A stretch of 64,000 bases of DNA, taken from NCBI RefSeq assembly GCF_027286325.1, contig NZ_CP114588.1, positions 1,513,317 through 1,577,316 on the forward strand. Reading direction: 5' to 3'. This DNA comes from Salinivibrio kushneri. Its GTDB lineage: Bacteria; Pseudomonadota; Gammaproteobacteria; Enterobacterales; Vibrionaceae. The translations under genes were made by a program, and so were the position numbers. The notes beneath the pieces were generated by a model. It was not told the DNA's origin. It worked only from the letters and a program-made list of their open reading frames with translations, and searched no databases. Each line of letters starts with the position of its first letter. Positions within the stretch are counted from its first letter, which is position 1. This document shows positions 38,963 through 46,939 of the stretch, in pieces.

Positions 38963-39759
38963 CGCACGTCCTTACGCTGTGAGCCAGAAAAATAATAGGC
39001 CGGGGGATGCCCCATCGCCTTTTTAAACATGGCGATAAAATTACTTGGGGTCGCGTAGCCTAAAGCAAAGGCCACATCGCCCACCCGTTCACCTTGCGCC
39101 AATAGTGCTAATGCGTGATTCAACTGCGCTTGGTTTCGCCATTGCACAAAAGTCAGGCCGGTTTCGGCCGGCATTAAACGCCGCAGTGTTCGGGCTGACA
39201 ATGCGCCCACTTTGGCCCACTGCTCCGCGGTATTTTTACTATCGGGCTGACGTAAAATCGCCTCGGCAACACGCACTAATCGCTGATCAGTCGGCATCGG
39301 TAGATAAAGCGCTTCCGCCTCTGCGGTGCGGATTTCATCGATTATCACATCGGTAATGCGTCGGTTCTCCGCAGTGAGCTGCGCTTGATCCCATCCAGCA
39401 CTTCGCGCCACCATCGACTCCAGCATTTGATTCAACCCGACCACTTGGGGTCGATTCGGCAACGACTGGCATAAGTCAGGTAAAAGTAACACCGAATAGC
39501 CGCTCACCGCATTACAAAAAAGCACGCTATGTTTCGCGTTGGGAGGGATCCAGCCAGCGCGAGACGGTGGTAACACCCATGTGCCCTCAGCCGTTTTTAT
39601 CTGCACCAGTCCCGATTGCACACATAAAAGCTGCCCTCTATGGTGCGTGTGCCAGTGATACCGCTTTATGTCTCTTTTACCATTATCAGCCTCACGTGAC
39701 CACGAACAGGTGATCAGCGCCGCGCCTGACGATCTTTCACTTGTCTCCCAAACACCCAT
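38959..39759 (-). CDS. AraC-family transcriptional regulator
   Basis: 267 residues. N-terminal cupin-like sensor (HWHTHHRGQLLCVQSG, LPPSRAGWIPPN), then a double helix-turn-helix: WAKVGALSARTLRRLM and VGDVAFALGYATPSNFIAMFKKAMG. This arrangement is typical of the cupin-AraC group that controls neighbouring exporters or hydrolases. ATG 39759 has GGGAGGG upstream; longer in-frame starts lack one. Divergent from the TauE-type exporter across 115 bases, and coupled to the broken hydrolase downstream. Confidence 0.9.
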   Translation of the reverse strand: MGVWETSERSSGAALITCSWSREADNGKRDIKRYHWHTHHRGQLLCVQSGLVQIKTAEGTWVLPPSRAGWIPPNAKHSVLFCNAVSGYSVLLLPDLCQSLPNRPQVVGLNQMLESMVARSAGWDQAQLTAENRRITDVIIDEIRTAEAEALYLPMPTDQRLVRVAEAILRQPDSKNTAEQWAKVGALSARTLRRLMPAETGLTFVQWRNQAQLNHALALLAQGERVGDVAFALGYATPSNFIAMFKKAMGHPPAYYFSGSQRKDVR

Positions 39760-39874
39760 GCTGCCCTCCCCACTTGGCCAGATTTCATTATTATTAGGCC
39801 ATGGCGCATTAACATGCCAATACAATAACACCCTACAGTGAAGCCCAGTGGTTAGCAAAAGAAAGGAACTGTCG

Positions 39875-40687
39875 ATGATCGACGTAACATTCGCCATTTA
39901 TTACGCGTTATTAGGGATGGGTGTTGGCTTTATTGCCGGTTTAGTGGGAGTGGGAGGAGGTGGGCTAACGGTGCCAGCCTTTACCTTGCTGTTTGCCGCG
40001 CAAGGAATTGGCGACCAACATGTCGTCCATATGGCGCTCGGGAGCTCAATGGCCGCGATGGTGTTCACCACCTTCAGTAGTATGCGTGCCCACTATACCA
40101 AAGGCCACGTCAATACATCGCTTGCCTTTAACATGGCACTCGGTGTGATAGCCGGCACCTTTATCGCCACCACCCTAGCCGCGGCCGTCAACGGTGTGGC
40201 ACTCGCTCTCTTTTTTAGTCTGTTTATGCTTTATGTGGCTTACAAAATGTTCCAACCCAAACGCCCACAAGCCAACTTAACGCCTCACAAACCGGCAGGC
40301 AATGTCGCGGTTGGCACACTGATTGGCACCATTTCTGCCCTCGTCTCAGTCAGCGGCGCCGGCATGATTGTTCCCTATTTAATCGGCCAAAACTTAGCAG
40401 TAAAAAACGCAGTTGGCACCTCGGCAGCGATTGGGTTTCCACTCGCCATCACAGGCACCTTGGGGTATTTGCTCAACGGCTGGGAAAACACCACACCGGA
40501 GCAACTCACATTTGGCTATATCTATCTGCCCGCGGTGGTGCTGTTCTCGCTCGCCAGTTACTTCTCAGCACCACTGGGTGTGGCCTGTGCCGCACGTTTG
40601 CCCGCCGACAAACTGAAAAAGACACTGGGCGTGCTATCCCTCTTGCTCAGCATCAAAATGCTCATGCATGTTTTGCAGGGCGGCTAG
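39875..40687 (+). CDS. TauE/SafE-family sulfite/organic-anion exporter (TSUP)
   Basis: 270 residues, eight or so membrane helices in two similar halves. The repeat motifs GLVGVGGGGLTVPAF and SALVSVSGAGMIVPYL are the hallmark of TSUP permeases; HVVHMALGSSMAAM and AVGTSAAIGFPLAI follow each. Substrate cannot be read from sequence. ATG 39875 has AAAGGA 9 bases upstream. Shares a divergent promoter region with the AraC regulator, its likely controller. Confidence 0.9.
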   Translation: MIDVTFAIYYALLGMGVGFIAGLVGVGGGGLTVPAFTLLFAAQGIGDQHVVHMALGSSMAAMVFTTFSSMRAHYTKGHVNTSLAFNMALGVIAGTFIATTLAAAVNGVALALFFSLFMLYVAYKMFQPKRPQANLTPHKPAGNVAVGTLIGTISALVSVSGAGMIVPYLIGQNLAVKNAVGTSAAIGFPLAITGTLGYLLNGWENTTPEQLTFGYIYLPAVVLFSLASYFSAPLGVACAARLPADKLKKTLGVLSLLLSIKMLMHVLQGG

Positions 40688-40775
40688 TTTAAGGTATAGA
40701 CAACCTCACCAACAGGACTACTGGCAGAGGTGTAACCCCAATAGCGACTATCCAACAAACGTTAGTTATTAGTAT

Positions 40776-40806
40776 CACACCTCTGGAGAGATGCCGGAGG
40801 TGTTTT
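40776..40806 (+). terminator. Terminator after the TSUP exporter
   Basis: CACCTCTGG / CCGGAGGTG with one mismatch and a 7-base loop, followed by TTTTGAAAA. Confidence 0.7.
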
Positions 40807-40828
40807 GAAAAACGAATACTTTTAATCG

Positions 40829-41356
40829 CTACGAGCGAGCGTGGACGGTACTACTACAAACGCCACAAACAGGAAGCTCGTTGATTGTTTGCTTGGTAAA
40901 GCTTTCACAAATACAACATTTATTAAACGCTTTATTAAAGCCATATTTTAGTTTTGGGTGACTTGCTTTAAATTCCTCAAAGGTCGAAAACGTTACACTA
41001 GGTGCCGCATTCAGTGGCGCGAGCTGAGTTTTTATTTCAAAGACCTCACCATGCCCCAGATTTCGAACTAAAAACCCTGCTCCCAATGTTATCAATATCC
41101 ACAGCGCAGGTGCTCGATATACAAATGCTAATAACGCCGCCATAGCTGCCCCAGACAAAATGAGGTATTTGGCTTTTTGTCGCTCGTTTATGACTGCTTT
41201 TGCTTGATCAAATTTTTCATCATCAGCATGTAAAAGCACCCCGCACTCACACGCAATAGCACTACCATTTTTCAATGTCGATAAGTGGTCATGAGTCAAG
41301 TGGATCGCATCACCACAACTCGCGCACGAAAGATAAAACTCACTTCTGCTATCCAT
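40829..41356 (-). CDS. Unrecognised membrane protein with two zinc-ribbon-like ends
   Basis: 175 residues. N-terminal cysteines CASC and CEC (C11, C14, C36, C38) and C-terminal CCIC plus CGVC (C147-C150, C162-C165) look like two zinc knuckles flanking two adjacent membrane helices at about 63-98. Both ends would face the cytoplasm. No family recognised. ATG 41356 lacks a strong SD. The gene is more AT-rich than core genes here and stands alone in the accessory zone between an exporter and a toxin-antitoxin pair. Confidence 0.7.
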   Translation of the reverse strand: MDSRSEFYLSCASCGDAIHLTHDHLSTLKNGSAIACECGVLLHADDEKFDQAKAVINERQKAKYLILSGAAMAALLAFVYRAPALWILITLGAGFLVRNLGHGEVFEIKTQLAPLNAAPSVTFSTFEEFKASHPKLKYGFNKAFNKCCICESFTKQTINELPVCGVCSSTVHARS

Positions 41357-41506
41357 TTAAAAATTCCAACAAGATTTTTGACTAAACAGCGAAAGCTTAG
41401 AATAGTACGCATCACGAGGATGAATGTACACAAAACCATACACAGAAAGTTAGCTAGTAGCTATATTGTTACCTTATCGACTTGGATGTACGAATAGCTA
41501 ACCCAC

Positions 41507-41535
41507 AAAAAAGCCAGCTGTGTGCTGGCTTTTTT
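41507..41535. terminator. Terminator after yefM-yoeB
   Basis: AAAAAAGCCAGC / GCTGGCTTTTTT, perfect stem with TGTGT loop. Confidence 0.9.
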
Positions 41536-41580
41536 CTTCTAGCCTCGGGAGCAGGGCATTAGCAATCGCAGACAGTGCCA

Positions 41581-41844
41581 CTATTCATAATGGCTCCAGA
41601 GCCTGAGCACTTTCACCACTTGTTCATCCTCGAGGACTTGATAGACCAAACGATGTTGAATATTAATACGGCGTGAATAGGCACCAGTGAGATCACCGAC
41701 AAGCTTTTCAAACGGAGGAGGTTTACGGTAGGGGTCGTCTTCAATCAGTGCTAACAGTTCTTGCGCTTTTGGTTTTAGGCCACTGGAAGCCAGCTTTTTT
41801 GCGTCTTTCTGGGCTTGTTTGGTGTAAACCAACTTCCATGTCAC
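41581..41844 (-). CDS. yoeB: YoeB/Txe-family ribosome-dependent mRNA endonuclease toxin
   Basis: 87 residues. RelE-fold toxin that cleaves mRNA in the ribosomal A site. The C-terminal core GAYSRRINIQHRLVYQVLED and the end LWSHYE match YoeB (catalytic arginine of SRRI, terminal histidine and tyrosine). Starts at GTG 41844, which overlaps the antitoxin stop (GTGA), typical of a translationally coupled module. A degraded second copy lies at 37694-37905. Confidence 0.93.
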   Translation of the reverse strand: MTWKLVYTKQAQKDAKKLASSGLKPKAQELLALIEDDPYRKPPPFEKLVGDLTGAYSRRINIQHRLVYQVLEDEQVVKVLRLWSHYE

Positions 41845-42083
41845 CAGTCCAACTCCTCATCGCATTCATCCGTCGGCGTGGCGATGCCTTCGCGAATTGA
41901 CTCACGCATCCCTGGTACAGAAAGCAAATAGAGTGTTTCCTGAATTGCTGACCAGTCTTCTTCAGAAACCAGCACCGCTTTGTTACGTTTGCCCGCAATA
42001 ACAATGGGCTGATGCGATTCGGCGGTTTCATCAATGAGCCGATACAATTTACTACGCGCTTCAGTGGCAGTGATCCCCGTCAT
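41841..42083 (-). CDS. yefM: YefM/Phd-family antitoxin
   Basis: About 80 residues. N-terminal Phd/YefM DNA-binding part (ITATEARSKLYRLIDETAES, then PIVIAGKRNKAVLVSEEDW) and an acidic C-terminal tail (TDECDEELDW) that would wrap the toxin. ATG 42083 follows GGAGAGG by 5 bases. It should repress its own promoter, where short GTAC-containing inverted repeats occur. Confidence 0.92.
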   Translation of the reverse strand: MTGITATEARSKLYRLIDETAESHQPIVIAGKRNKAVLVSEEDWSAIQETLYLLSVPGMRESIREGIATPTDECDEELDW

Positions 42084-42116
42084 AGCGCCTCTCCGGTGAT
42101 TAACTTTTAAACAATT

Positions 42117-42132
42117 GTACGACATCTCGTAC
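42117..42132. promoter_or_regulatory. Candidate YefM operator
   Basis: GTACGA-CATC-TCGTAC, a perfect 6-bp inverted repeat about 35 bases before the antitoxin start, with more GTAC cores up to 42152. YefM operators in E. coli also have TGTACA-type cores. Confidence 0.5.
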
Positions 42133-42170
42133 GTACGTCAAGACGAACGTACTCGTTAATACCCGCTCAC

Positions 42171-42986
42171 TCAAGCCGCCGCGTTGGCCGCTACCTGTGC
42201 AAACGCAGTTTCCAACACTGCTTTCGGCGGTTGCAATAAAAACACCTCATGAACCAGCTGAGTTAATGCCTCGACACTATCGATGCTTTGATCGGTAACG
42301 AGCTGCCCCGCCGTATCCCACACCAAAAACTGCTGATTACGAATCAAATAGCGGTGTGAAGCGGTGATCAACGACACCACAAGGTTATTGACGAAAATGG
42401 CTTCGGGGTGTTGATGAGAATAGAAATGCGCCACTTCAAAATCGGCTTCTACTACGTCATAAAGCTCAACCTCGTACAACGTTAATGGTGGTTGATCGGG
42501 CTCGTGTAATACCACGGTCACCACATCACTATTGCGCGTGATTTGATAGGTATCGTGTCCGATGGTGCAGGTGCGCTGGTTAATATTGACTAACCCGCGC
42601 GGGGTTTTATTGCCAAAACCAACGTCCACTAGATAAGTCTCGCCATCGAGCTCAAGCACATTCATACGGTGAGTGCGGGGATTGGTGGGTTTACCATTAA
42701 GCATCACCCGCGCCAGCACACTGCGCACTTCAAACCCCAAATGTTTCAGGGCAAGATAGGCAATTTTATTGTGCTCAAAGCAATAGCCGCCTTGTTGGTT
42801 CACTACCAACCGCTCAAGCAAGGCATCCGTCTGTAAAGAAAGCGGCTGTCCCGCCATGGCATTGAGGCTAGAAAACGCATACTGTGACAGGTGTTTTTCA
42901 ACAAGCTCAGTGACCAGTGCCACGCCCTTAGCCTCACTCAACGCGAGACGATGTAAATACTCTTCAATCATGGGTGCTGATGTCAT
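42171..42986 (-). CDS. nat: Arylamine N-acetyltransferase
   Basis: Transfers acetyl from acetyl-CoA to arylamines and hydrazines; 271 residues, full family length. Catalytic triad Cys69 (QQGGYCFEHN), His106 (PRTHRMNVL) and Asp121 (YLVDVGFGNKTPRG) are all present. ATG 42986 has AAGGAG about 7 bases upstream (rc of ctcctta). Physiological substrate unknown. Stands in the accessory zone next to a LysE exporter, 60 bases apart, same strand; possibly co-transcribed. Confidence 0.93.
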   Translation of the reverse strand: MTSAPMIEEYLHRLALSEAKGVALVTELVEKHLSQYAFSSLNAMAGQPLSLQTDALLERLVVNQQGGYCFEHNKIAYLALKHLGFEVRSVLARVMLNGKPTNPRTHRMNVLELDGETYLVDVGFGNKTPRGLVNINQRTCTIGHDTYQITRNSDVVTVVLHEPDQPPLTLYEVELYDVVEADFEVAHFYSHQHPEAIFVNNLVVSLITASHRYLIRNQQFLVWDTAGQLVTDQSIDSVEALTQLVHEVFLLQPPKAVLETAFAQVAANAAA

Positions 42987-43046
42987 CGTCGACTCCTTAT
43001 GTGAATGGCACCAGATTAATCCCTCAAGTTGGGTTGAGGTAAAGCC

Positions 43047-43688
43047 TCACGCAGGATTGCGGCTAAAGGCGGAGCGCAGCAACCCTAACCCCGCCAGTGC
43101 GAAGATCCCAGACACTACCCGCTCGACCCAATGCGCCACTTTTTGGTAGACGTTCATCACGCCGTTGATTGAAAACAACAGGGAGTACATCCCATTCACC
43201 AAAAAGCCGACCAGCATACAAGTCAGCACCGCAGCGACAAGAAACAGCCCATCGCTGCTTGACCCCATTCCAACCGACAAAGCCGCCATCCATGCCACCA
43301 CAGTTTTAGGATTAGAGGAATTTAAAACCACGCCACGAACAAACCATTTTCGGTATCCCACTTCTTGGTTATCGTTTGTGGATACCGTCGCGGCGGCGTT
43401 AAAGGATGATTTAAAAGAAAGGTAAGCCAGCCATAGAAGATACACGCCACCCACGATTTTTAGCAGCATGAGTAAATACACCGACCCTTGCAGCACCACA
43501 CCCAAGCCACTGGCGGCGACAATGCCCCAAAACAGCAGCCCAATGGATAACCCTGCGCCGTAAACAAGGCTGACTTTTCGTCCCTTACTCATGGCGATAG
43601 TTGCATTGGAGATATTCGCCGGCCCCGGGGAGACCGCGACAACAAAAAATGCGAACCCTATTGAAACCAGTGATAAAACGTCAGTCAT
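43047..43688 (-). CDS. LysE/RhtB-family amino-acid exporter
   Basis: 213 residues with six hydrophobic segments. FFVVAVSPGPANISNATIAMSKG is the family signature, and VVLNSSNPKTVVAWMAAL corresponds to the conserved LNPK region. Exported compound unknown. AAGGAGCAAGG precedes the start. Same direction as nat, 60 bases upstream of it. Confidence 0.9.
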   Translation of the reverse strand: MTDVLSLVSIGFAFFVVAVSPGPANISNATIAMSKGRKVSLVYGAGLSIGLLFWGIVAASGLGVVLQGSVYLLMLLKIVGGVYLLWLAYLSFKSSFNAAATVSTNDNQEVGYRKWFVRGVVLNSSNPKTVVAWMAALSVGMGSSSDGLFLVAAVLTCMLVGFLVNGMYSLLFSINGVMNVYQKVAHWVERVVSGIFALAGLGLLRSAFSRNPA

Positions 43689-43814
43689 CCTTGCTCCTTA
43701 TTACCGATGTTGTGTTTACAGTAGTTTTTCTTGTTTTAGACTTTAGAGAAGCTGCCGTACTCATCTTCCTGAGTCTTCGACGGCTAGCTGCTAATACACC
43801 ACGAGTGGCAGGTG

Positions 43815-44432
43815 CTACTTATTACCGATCCCAAGATTGCGTTTTTCCATATACGCCGACAAGGCGATATCATTTGGATGCGTGCTGTCACTGAGTGCGG
43901 CAAACACGCCCGTTTGATCGTCCGCTTTACGATGTTGACCTAGCTTTTCCTTTGCATGAATGTCGTCAACAACAATTTTAAAGCCCACGACTGACTGGCG
44001 TAGTTTCGCTTGATAATCGCTTGGCATCGTTTCCGGTGCATCAAGCAGACTAGGTTCATACTTCGCCACAAGCTGCTTCATTGCCCATTCGTTTTCTTTG
44101 TCACTCAAAAGCTTTAAGACACCGTAACAATGCACAGCCGCATAATTCCATGTGGGCACGGCGGGCTTTGCCTTATACCACGATGGTGATATATATGAAT
44201 GCGGCCCATTAAAGATAACCACAACACGCTGATTCTCTGCTACTTTCCAATGTGCATTCGCTTTTCCAAAATGCCCATAAAGACAGCCTAATGTCCCCTC
44301 TTCTGCTTGATAGATTAAGGGCAAGTGTGTTGCATTCAAATCATTAGAAACGAGAACGCCAAAGCCATAATCGGAAATGAACGCCTTAATTGCGCCCTCG
44401 CCAGTCATTTCCATATTCTTGGGTATGTGCAT
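43815..44432 (-). CDS. FMN-binding PaiB-like protein
   Basis: About 205 residues of the split-barrel flavin-binding fold. MHIPKNMEM at the start, THLPLIYQ, LYGHFGKANAHWK, VVIFNGPHSYISPSWY and VPTWNYAAVHCYG are hallmark PaiB sequence; the C-terminus holds VVGFKIVVDDIHAKEKLGQH. PaiB is called a negative transcriptional regulator in Bacillus, but biochemical role is unclear. ATG 44432 has AAGGAG 5 bases upstream. A REP-like palindrome begins 20 bases upstream of its start. Confidence 0.88.
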   Translation of the reverse strand: MHIPKNMEMTGEGAIKAFISDYGFGVLVSNDLNATHLPLIYQAEEGTLGCLYGHFGKANAHWKVAENQRVVVIFNGPHSYISPSWYKAKPAVPTWNYAAVHCYGVLKLLSDKENEWAMKQLVAKYEPSLLDAPETMPSDYQAKLRQSVVGFKIVVDDIHAKEKLGQHRKADDQTGVFAALSDSTHPNDIALSAYMEKRNLGIGNK

Positions 44433-44451
44433 ATGCTCCTTCTTGTTAACT

Positions 44452-44477
44452 CGTTCCCACGCTCCTGCGTGGGAATG
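44452..44477 (+). repeat. REP-like palindrome, copy 1
   Basis: CGTTCCCACGCTCC followed by TGCGTGGGAATG: an imperfect hairpin (TTCCCACGC/GCGTGGGAA). Nearly identical to copy 2 in inverted orientation 185 bases away. Confidence 0.85.
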
Positions 44478-44881
44478 TATATGAATTTGAATCATAGTCA
44501 GAGTTGGCCACAAGATCACCGAACTACACTTGATCGCTGTTCTAACACTAGCGGACAGCGTCAATACCTGTAGCGAGCAAGCCAGTTCAACGCCCTAGGC
44601 AGAATAATATAACACTGGTCATGTTGCTGTTTGTGTTTGAATAATAGCAACAGCTAGATATGCATTCCCACTCAGGAGCGTGGGAACGAAAAATAGCCCT
44701 GTCATATGATTGGCAGGTAGCCGTAAGACCGCATTAAGAGACCTTCTATATGAGTTTGCCGTAAGCAATGAATGGCGGAAATGACAGAACGAAGTAGACG
44801 ACTTTGTTGTTCGAGAGCATTGGCTGCTGCGCAGCCAAAAAAAATGCTATTGCCTATTGACTGGAGAAGGGCTCATATGTG
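44478..44881. other. Non-coding stretch with inverted REP pair
   Basis: About 400 bases between the PaiB-like gene and the cassette-like genes. It holds the second REP-like palindrome (44663-44688) and a strong hairpin TTGGCTGC/GCAGCCAA near 44821-44839 followed by A8. No open frame of interest and no transposase gene. Confidence 0.6.
44663..44688 (-). repeat. REP-like palindrome, copy 2 (inverted)
   Basis: Reverse complement matches copy 1 at 25 of 26 positions. Together they form an inverted pair like a REPIN. Confidence 0.85.
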
Positions 44882-45466
44882 TTATATTTTGGTTTCGTAG
44901 TTCTTTTTTATTATGCCTAAGATACGTTCCAGATACTTAGAAAAAACTTTGTCCCACTCTGAAATCAAAGTTGAAGCATCAGTGTCATGAGATAGAAAGC
45001 CGCTATCATGATTGGCAGAGTATCCTTTTAACTTGCCTTGTCGAAGAGCATGACGATCTAGAATAAAGCTATGTTCCTTGATCTTTCTGCCACCTCTATT
45101 TGCACCATGGGCAGCAAAGCTGTTTCTAATATCGAAGATCTTACAACCTTGAATTTCGCTTAGTTCAAATTCCATACCCATTTTTCTTAGCAAAACTAAC
45201 AGCGCTTGCTGCTGCATATAAACAGCATTGAGGACACCATAGAAGTACAAATAGAGATCACCAAATGGCAATGATGGATTTCGCTCTAGAAACGAATGTT
45301 TAGCTAATTGTGTATCCTCTAAGAGGTAAAAGCTGTCGATAACCGAGTTATACGCATCGCTTGTAGCAACAGATACGATAGGAAAAAGCTCTTCATCACT
45401 GTCAACATTACAAGAATGATCCGAGATAATTTCACGAGTTAAAGCTATTATTTCATCAATTTCCAA
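44882..45466 (-). CDS. Unknown AT-rich cassette-like gene 2
   Basis: About 194 residues, acidic start EIDEIIALTREIISDHSCN, then helical sequence with YFYGVLNAVYMQQQALLVLL, GCKIFDIRNSFAAHGANRGG and a basic end. The FDIRNxFAAHG-like motif resembles proteins with a HEPN-like helical fold, but this is a weak call. No ATG is available: TTG 45466 with GGAG 8 bases upstream is the best start, just past the end of the attC site. Base composition differs clearly from core genes. Confidence 0.6.
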   Translation of the reverse strand: MEIDEIIALTREIISDHSCNVDSDEELFPIVSVATSDAYNSVIDSFYLLEDTQLAKHSFLERNPSLPFGDLYLYFYGVLNAVYMQQQALLVLLRKMGMEFELSEIQGCKIFDIRNSFAAHGANRGGRKIKEHSFILDRHALRQGKLKGYSANHDSGFLSHDTDASTLISEWDKVFSKYLERILGIIKKNYETKI

Positions 45467-45485
45467 ACGCTGAACTCCAAAAACA

Positions 45486-45589
45486 ATATAACGCCGCAAA
45501 CAGTGGCGCTTTCACCAATGCCACAACACTTCTAAAACTAAAAACCACAAGCTGCCAGCGTTAAGCGTCCATTGATTTGCTTGTTAGGC
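45486..45589 (-). mobile_element. Integron attC-like recombination site
   Basis: On the minus strand it begins GCCTAAC (R''), spacer, GCAAATCAA (L'') 9 bases after the stop of the gene upstream, and ends TGTTTGC, spacer, GTTATAT (L'/R'). The TAAC/GTTA and GCAAA/TTTGC pairs are complementary across 104 bases, with a folded imperfect centre, as in vibrio chromosomal-integron attC sites. No integrase gene is in the window. Confidence 0.65.
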
Positions 45590-45597
45590 TTACAAAC

Positions 45598-46389
45598 TCA
45601 CTGAATTTTCCAGCGTCTTCTTTTTAAAACAATATTTCTTTTTGTAAGAAAAAACACGAAAAATTCGTATATAAACGGAATACTCTCATTCTTATTCCAT
45701 TTCTTATTAAGCATTCTTACTTGTTCACGCAACAGACCATAAAATGGGCGTAACATATCAATAATTGACCAAATTATATAAGGATTAGCCTTTTCAGTAC
45801 TAAGCAGATAATAGTGAAAATCAATTGTAGTTACAGGTTCACCAGTAATATGTTGACACCAAGAATCTACGGTCCCATGAGAAAGAGCAATATTCTGCAA
45901 ATTTTCTCTAACGTCACGTCTTAGCATCCAAACATGATCATCAATCACATCGAGCCATTGAGCTATAGGGTCTTCTTTATTATTATTTTCTGCCAATTCA
46001 GTCAAATTATAGTATCGGGATGAAGTGCCAAAAGAAGACAACACATTTAATATTTTGGATTGAAATTCATCTAAATTTAGTTTCTCTTTTAATTCATATG
46101 TCAAAGACAAATTAGCACACTTATCAAATAACTCTTTGATATTATGCGAGAACTTTCTTAACTCTTTATCGCTTGGATTCTTGAAATCATTATTTATCTT
46201 ATAATCTAAGATAAATACTATTTTCATTAGTCTTTCGAAACCAGTAGCAAGCTGAAAAAGCCCTGAATAAAAAAGCCCACGACTATTATCATCAACATTA
46301 GACTTGCGAATTGAATTCAGTCCCTCAATAAGCGCGGAGCGGGTTAAATGCCCTTCCTGCACCAACAGTAAATACTCTTTATTACGCAT
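45598..46389 (-). CDS. Unknown AT-rich cassette-like gene 1
   Basis: 263 residues, no signal peptide, low GC. Helical, with FYSGLFQLATGFERLMKIVF (a pattern seen in HEPN-like and other uncharacterised vibrio cassette proteins), RKFSHNIKELFDKC and a basic, hydrophobic C-terminus ending KRRRWKIQ. The H-N-x-K spacing with an upstream arginine could fit HEPN, but I cannot show it. ATG 46389 follows GAGG at 46400. The gene sits exactly between a GTTAGGC boundary (46415-46409) and an attC site, the layout of an integron cassette. Confidence 0.7.
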   Translation of the reverse strand: MRNKEYLLLVQEGHLTRSALIEGLNSIRKSNVDDNSRGLFYSGLFQLATGFERLMKIVFILDYKINNDFKNPSDKELRKFSHNIKELFDKCANLSLTYELKEKLNLDEFQSKILNVLSSFGTSSRYYNLTELAENNNKEDPIAQWLDVIDDHVWMLRRDVRENLQNIALSHGTVDSWCQHITGEPVTTIDFHYYLLSTEKANPYIIWSIIDMLRPFYGLLREQVRMLNKKWNKNESIPFIYEFFVFFLTKRNIVLKRRRWKIQ

Positions 46390-46408
46390 GCTGAATTTAC
46401 CTCGTGAA

Positions 46409-46415
46409 GCCTAAC
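46409..46415 (-). mobile_element. Cassette boundary core site
   Basis: GTTAGGC on the minus strand, identical to the reverse complement of the GCCTAAC that opens the attC site; 20 bases before gene 1. The arm expected upstream is not recognisable, so this may be a degenerate attC or the integration end. Confidence 0.5.
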
Positions 46416-46939
46416 ATTATATTAGCGCGCACACTCACTTCCCCAAAACCGTTATACGCGCCTTTCCTTTATTAACTTACTGTTATTAATAGAATTTATC
46501 ACTTTTACTATCTGTCTCTTCTCCGCGAAAGCGTGCATCCGATTCGGCTTTCTAACCGATAAGCTGGCTATCTATCCAGCCCCCACGCTACCGCCCGCCG
46601 GTTTTGGGCACCCGATAGGCCATTTCCCTTTTTCTAGTAAGGATTAGCCTAACAGAGGCGTGATAACGTTTTCATTCCCTCATGTCCAAAATGTTAGCTA
46701 GCGCTAATTCTGTGAGATTGCTTCGAGGATTTGGCTGAGATCTTGCGGGTGCGTTGGTTGGGTCTAAAAAGCCAGTCGGGGCTGCCATTTTTTGTGGGTG
46801 CTTCCAAAAAGCGTGCAACTGGTCTTTTTTTACGCAAAATTAATGATTATTTCACTAAATTTGTACAACAAAGTGTGATTAAGGTTGGTATAATTTTCAC
46901 CACATTAACCCCCTGCACGCTCTGTCGGACATTTGTGCT
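46416..46939. other. 520-bp gap at the accessory/core border
   Basis: No supported gene. Contains another GCCTAAC-like core near 46648 without a recognisable partner, several short inverted repeats, and the ybjL promoter at its right end. Confidence 0.5.
46886..46894 (+). promoter_or_regulatory. Extended -10 promoter of ybjL
   Basis: TGGTATAAT matches an extended -10 (TGnTATAAT), 45 bases before the GTG start. No clear -35 at 17 bases, as extended -10 promoters often show. Confidence 0.5.

Noticed and set aside
44821..44850. Strong hairpin near 44830 as a terminator of the cassette-like gene
   Set aside because: The T-run lies before, not after, the stem in the direction of that gene, and on the plus strand the stem is followed by A8, so it does not work as a simple terminator.
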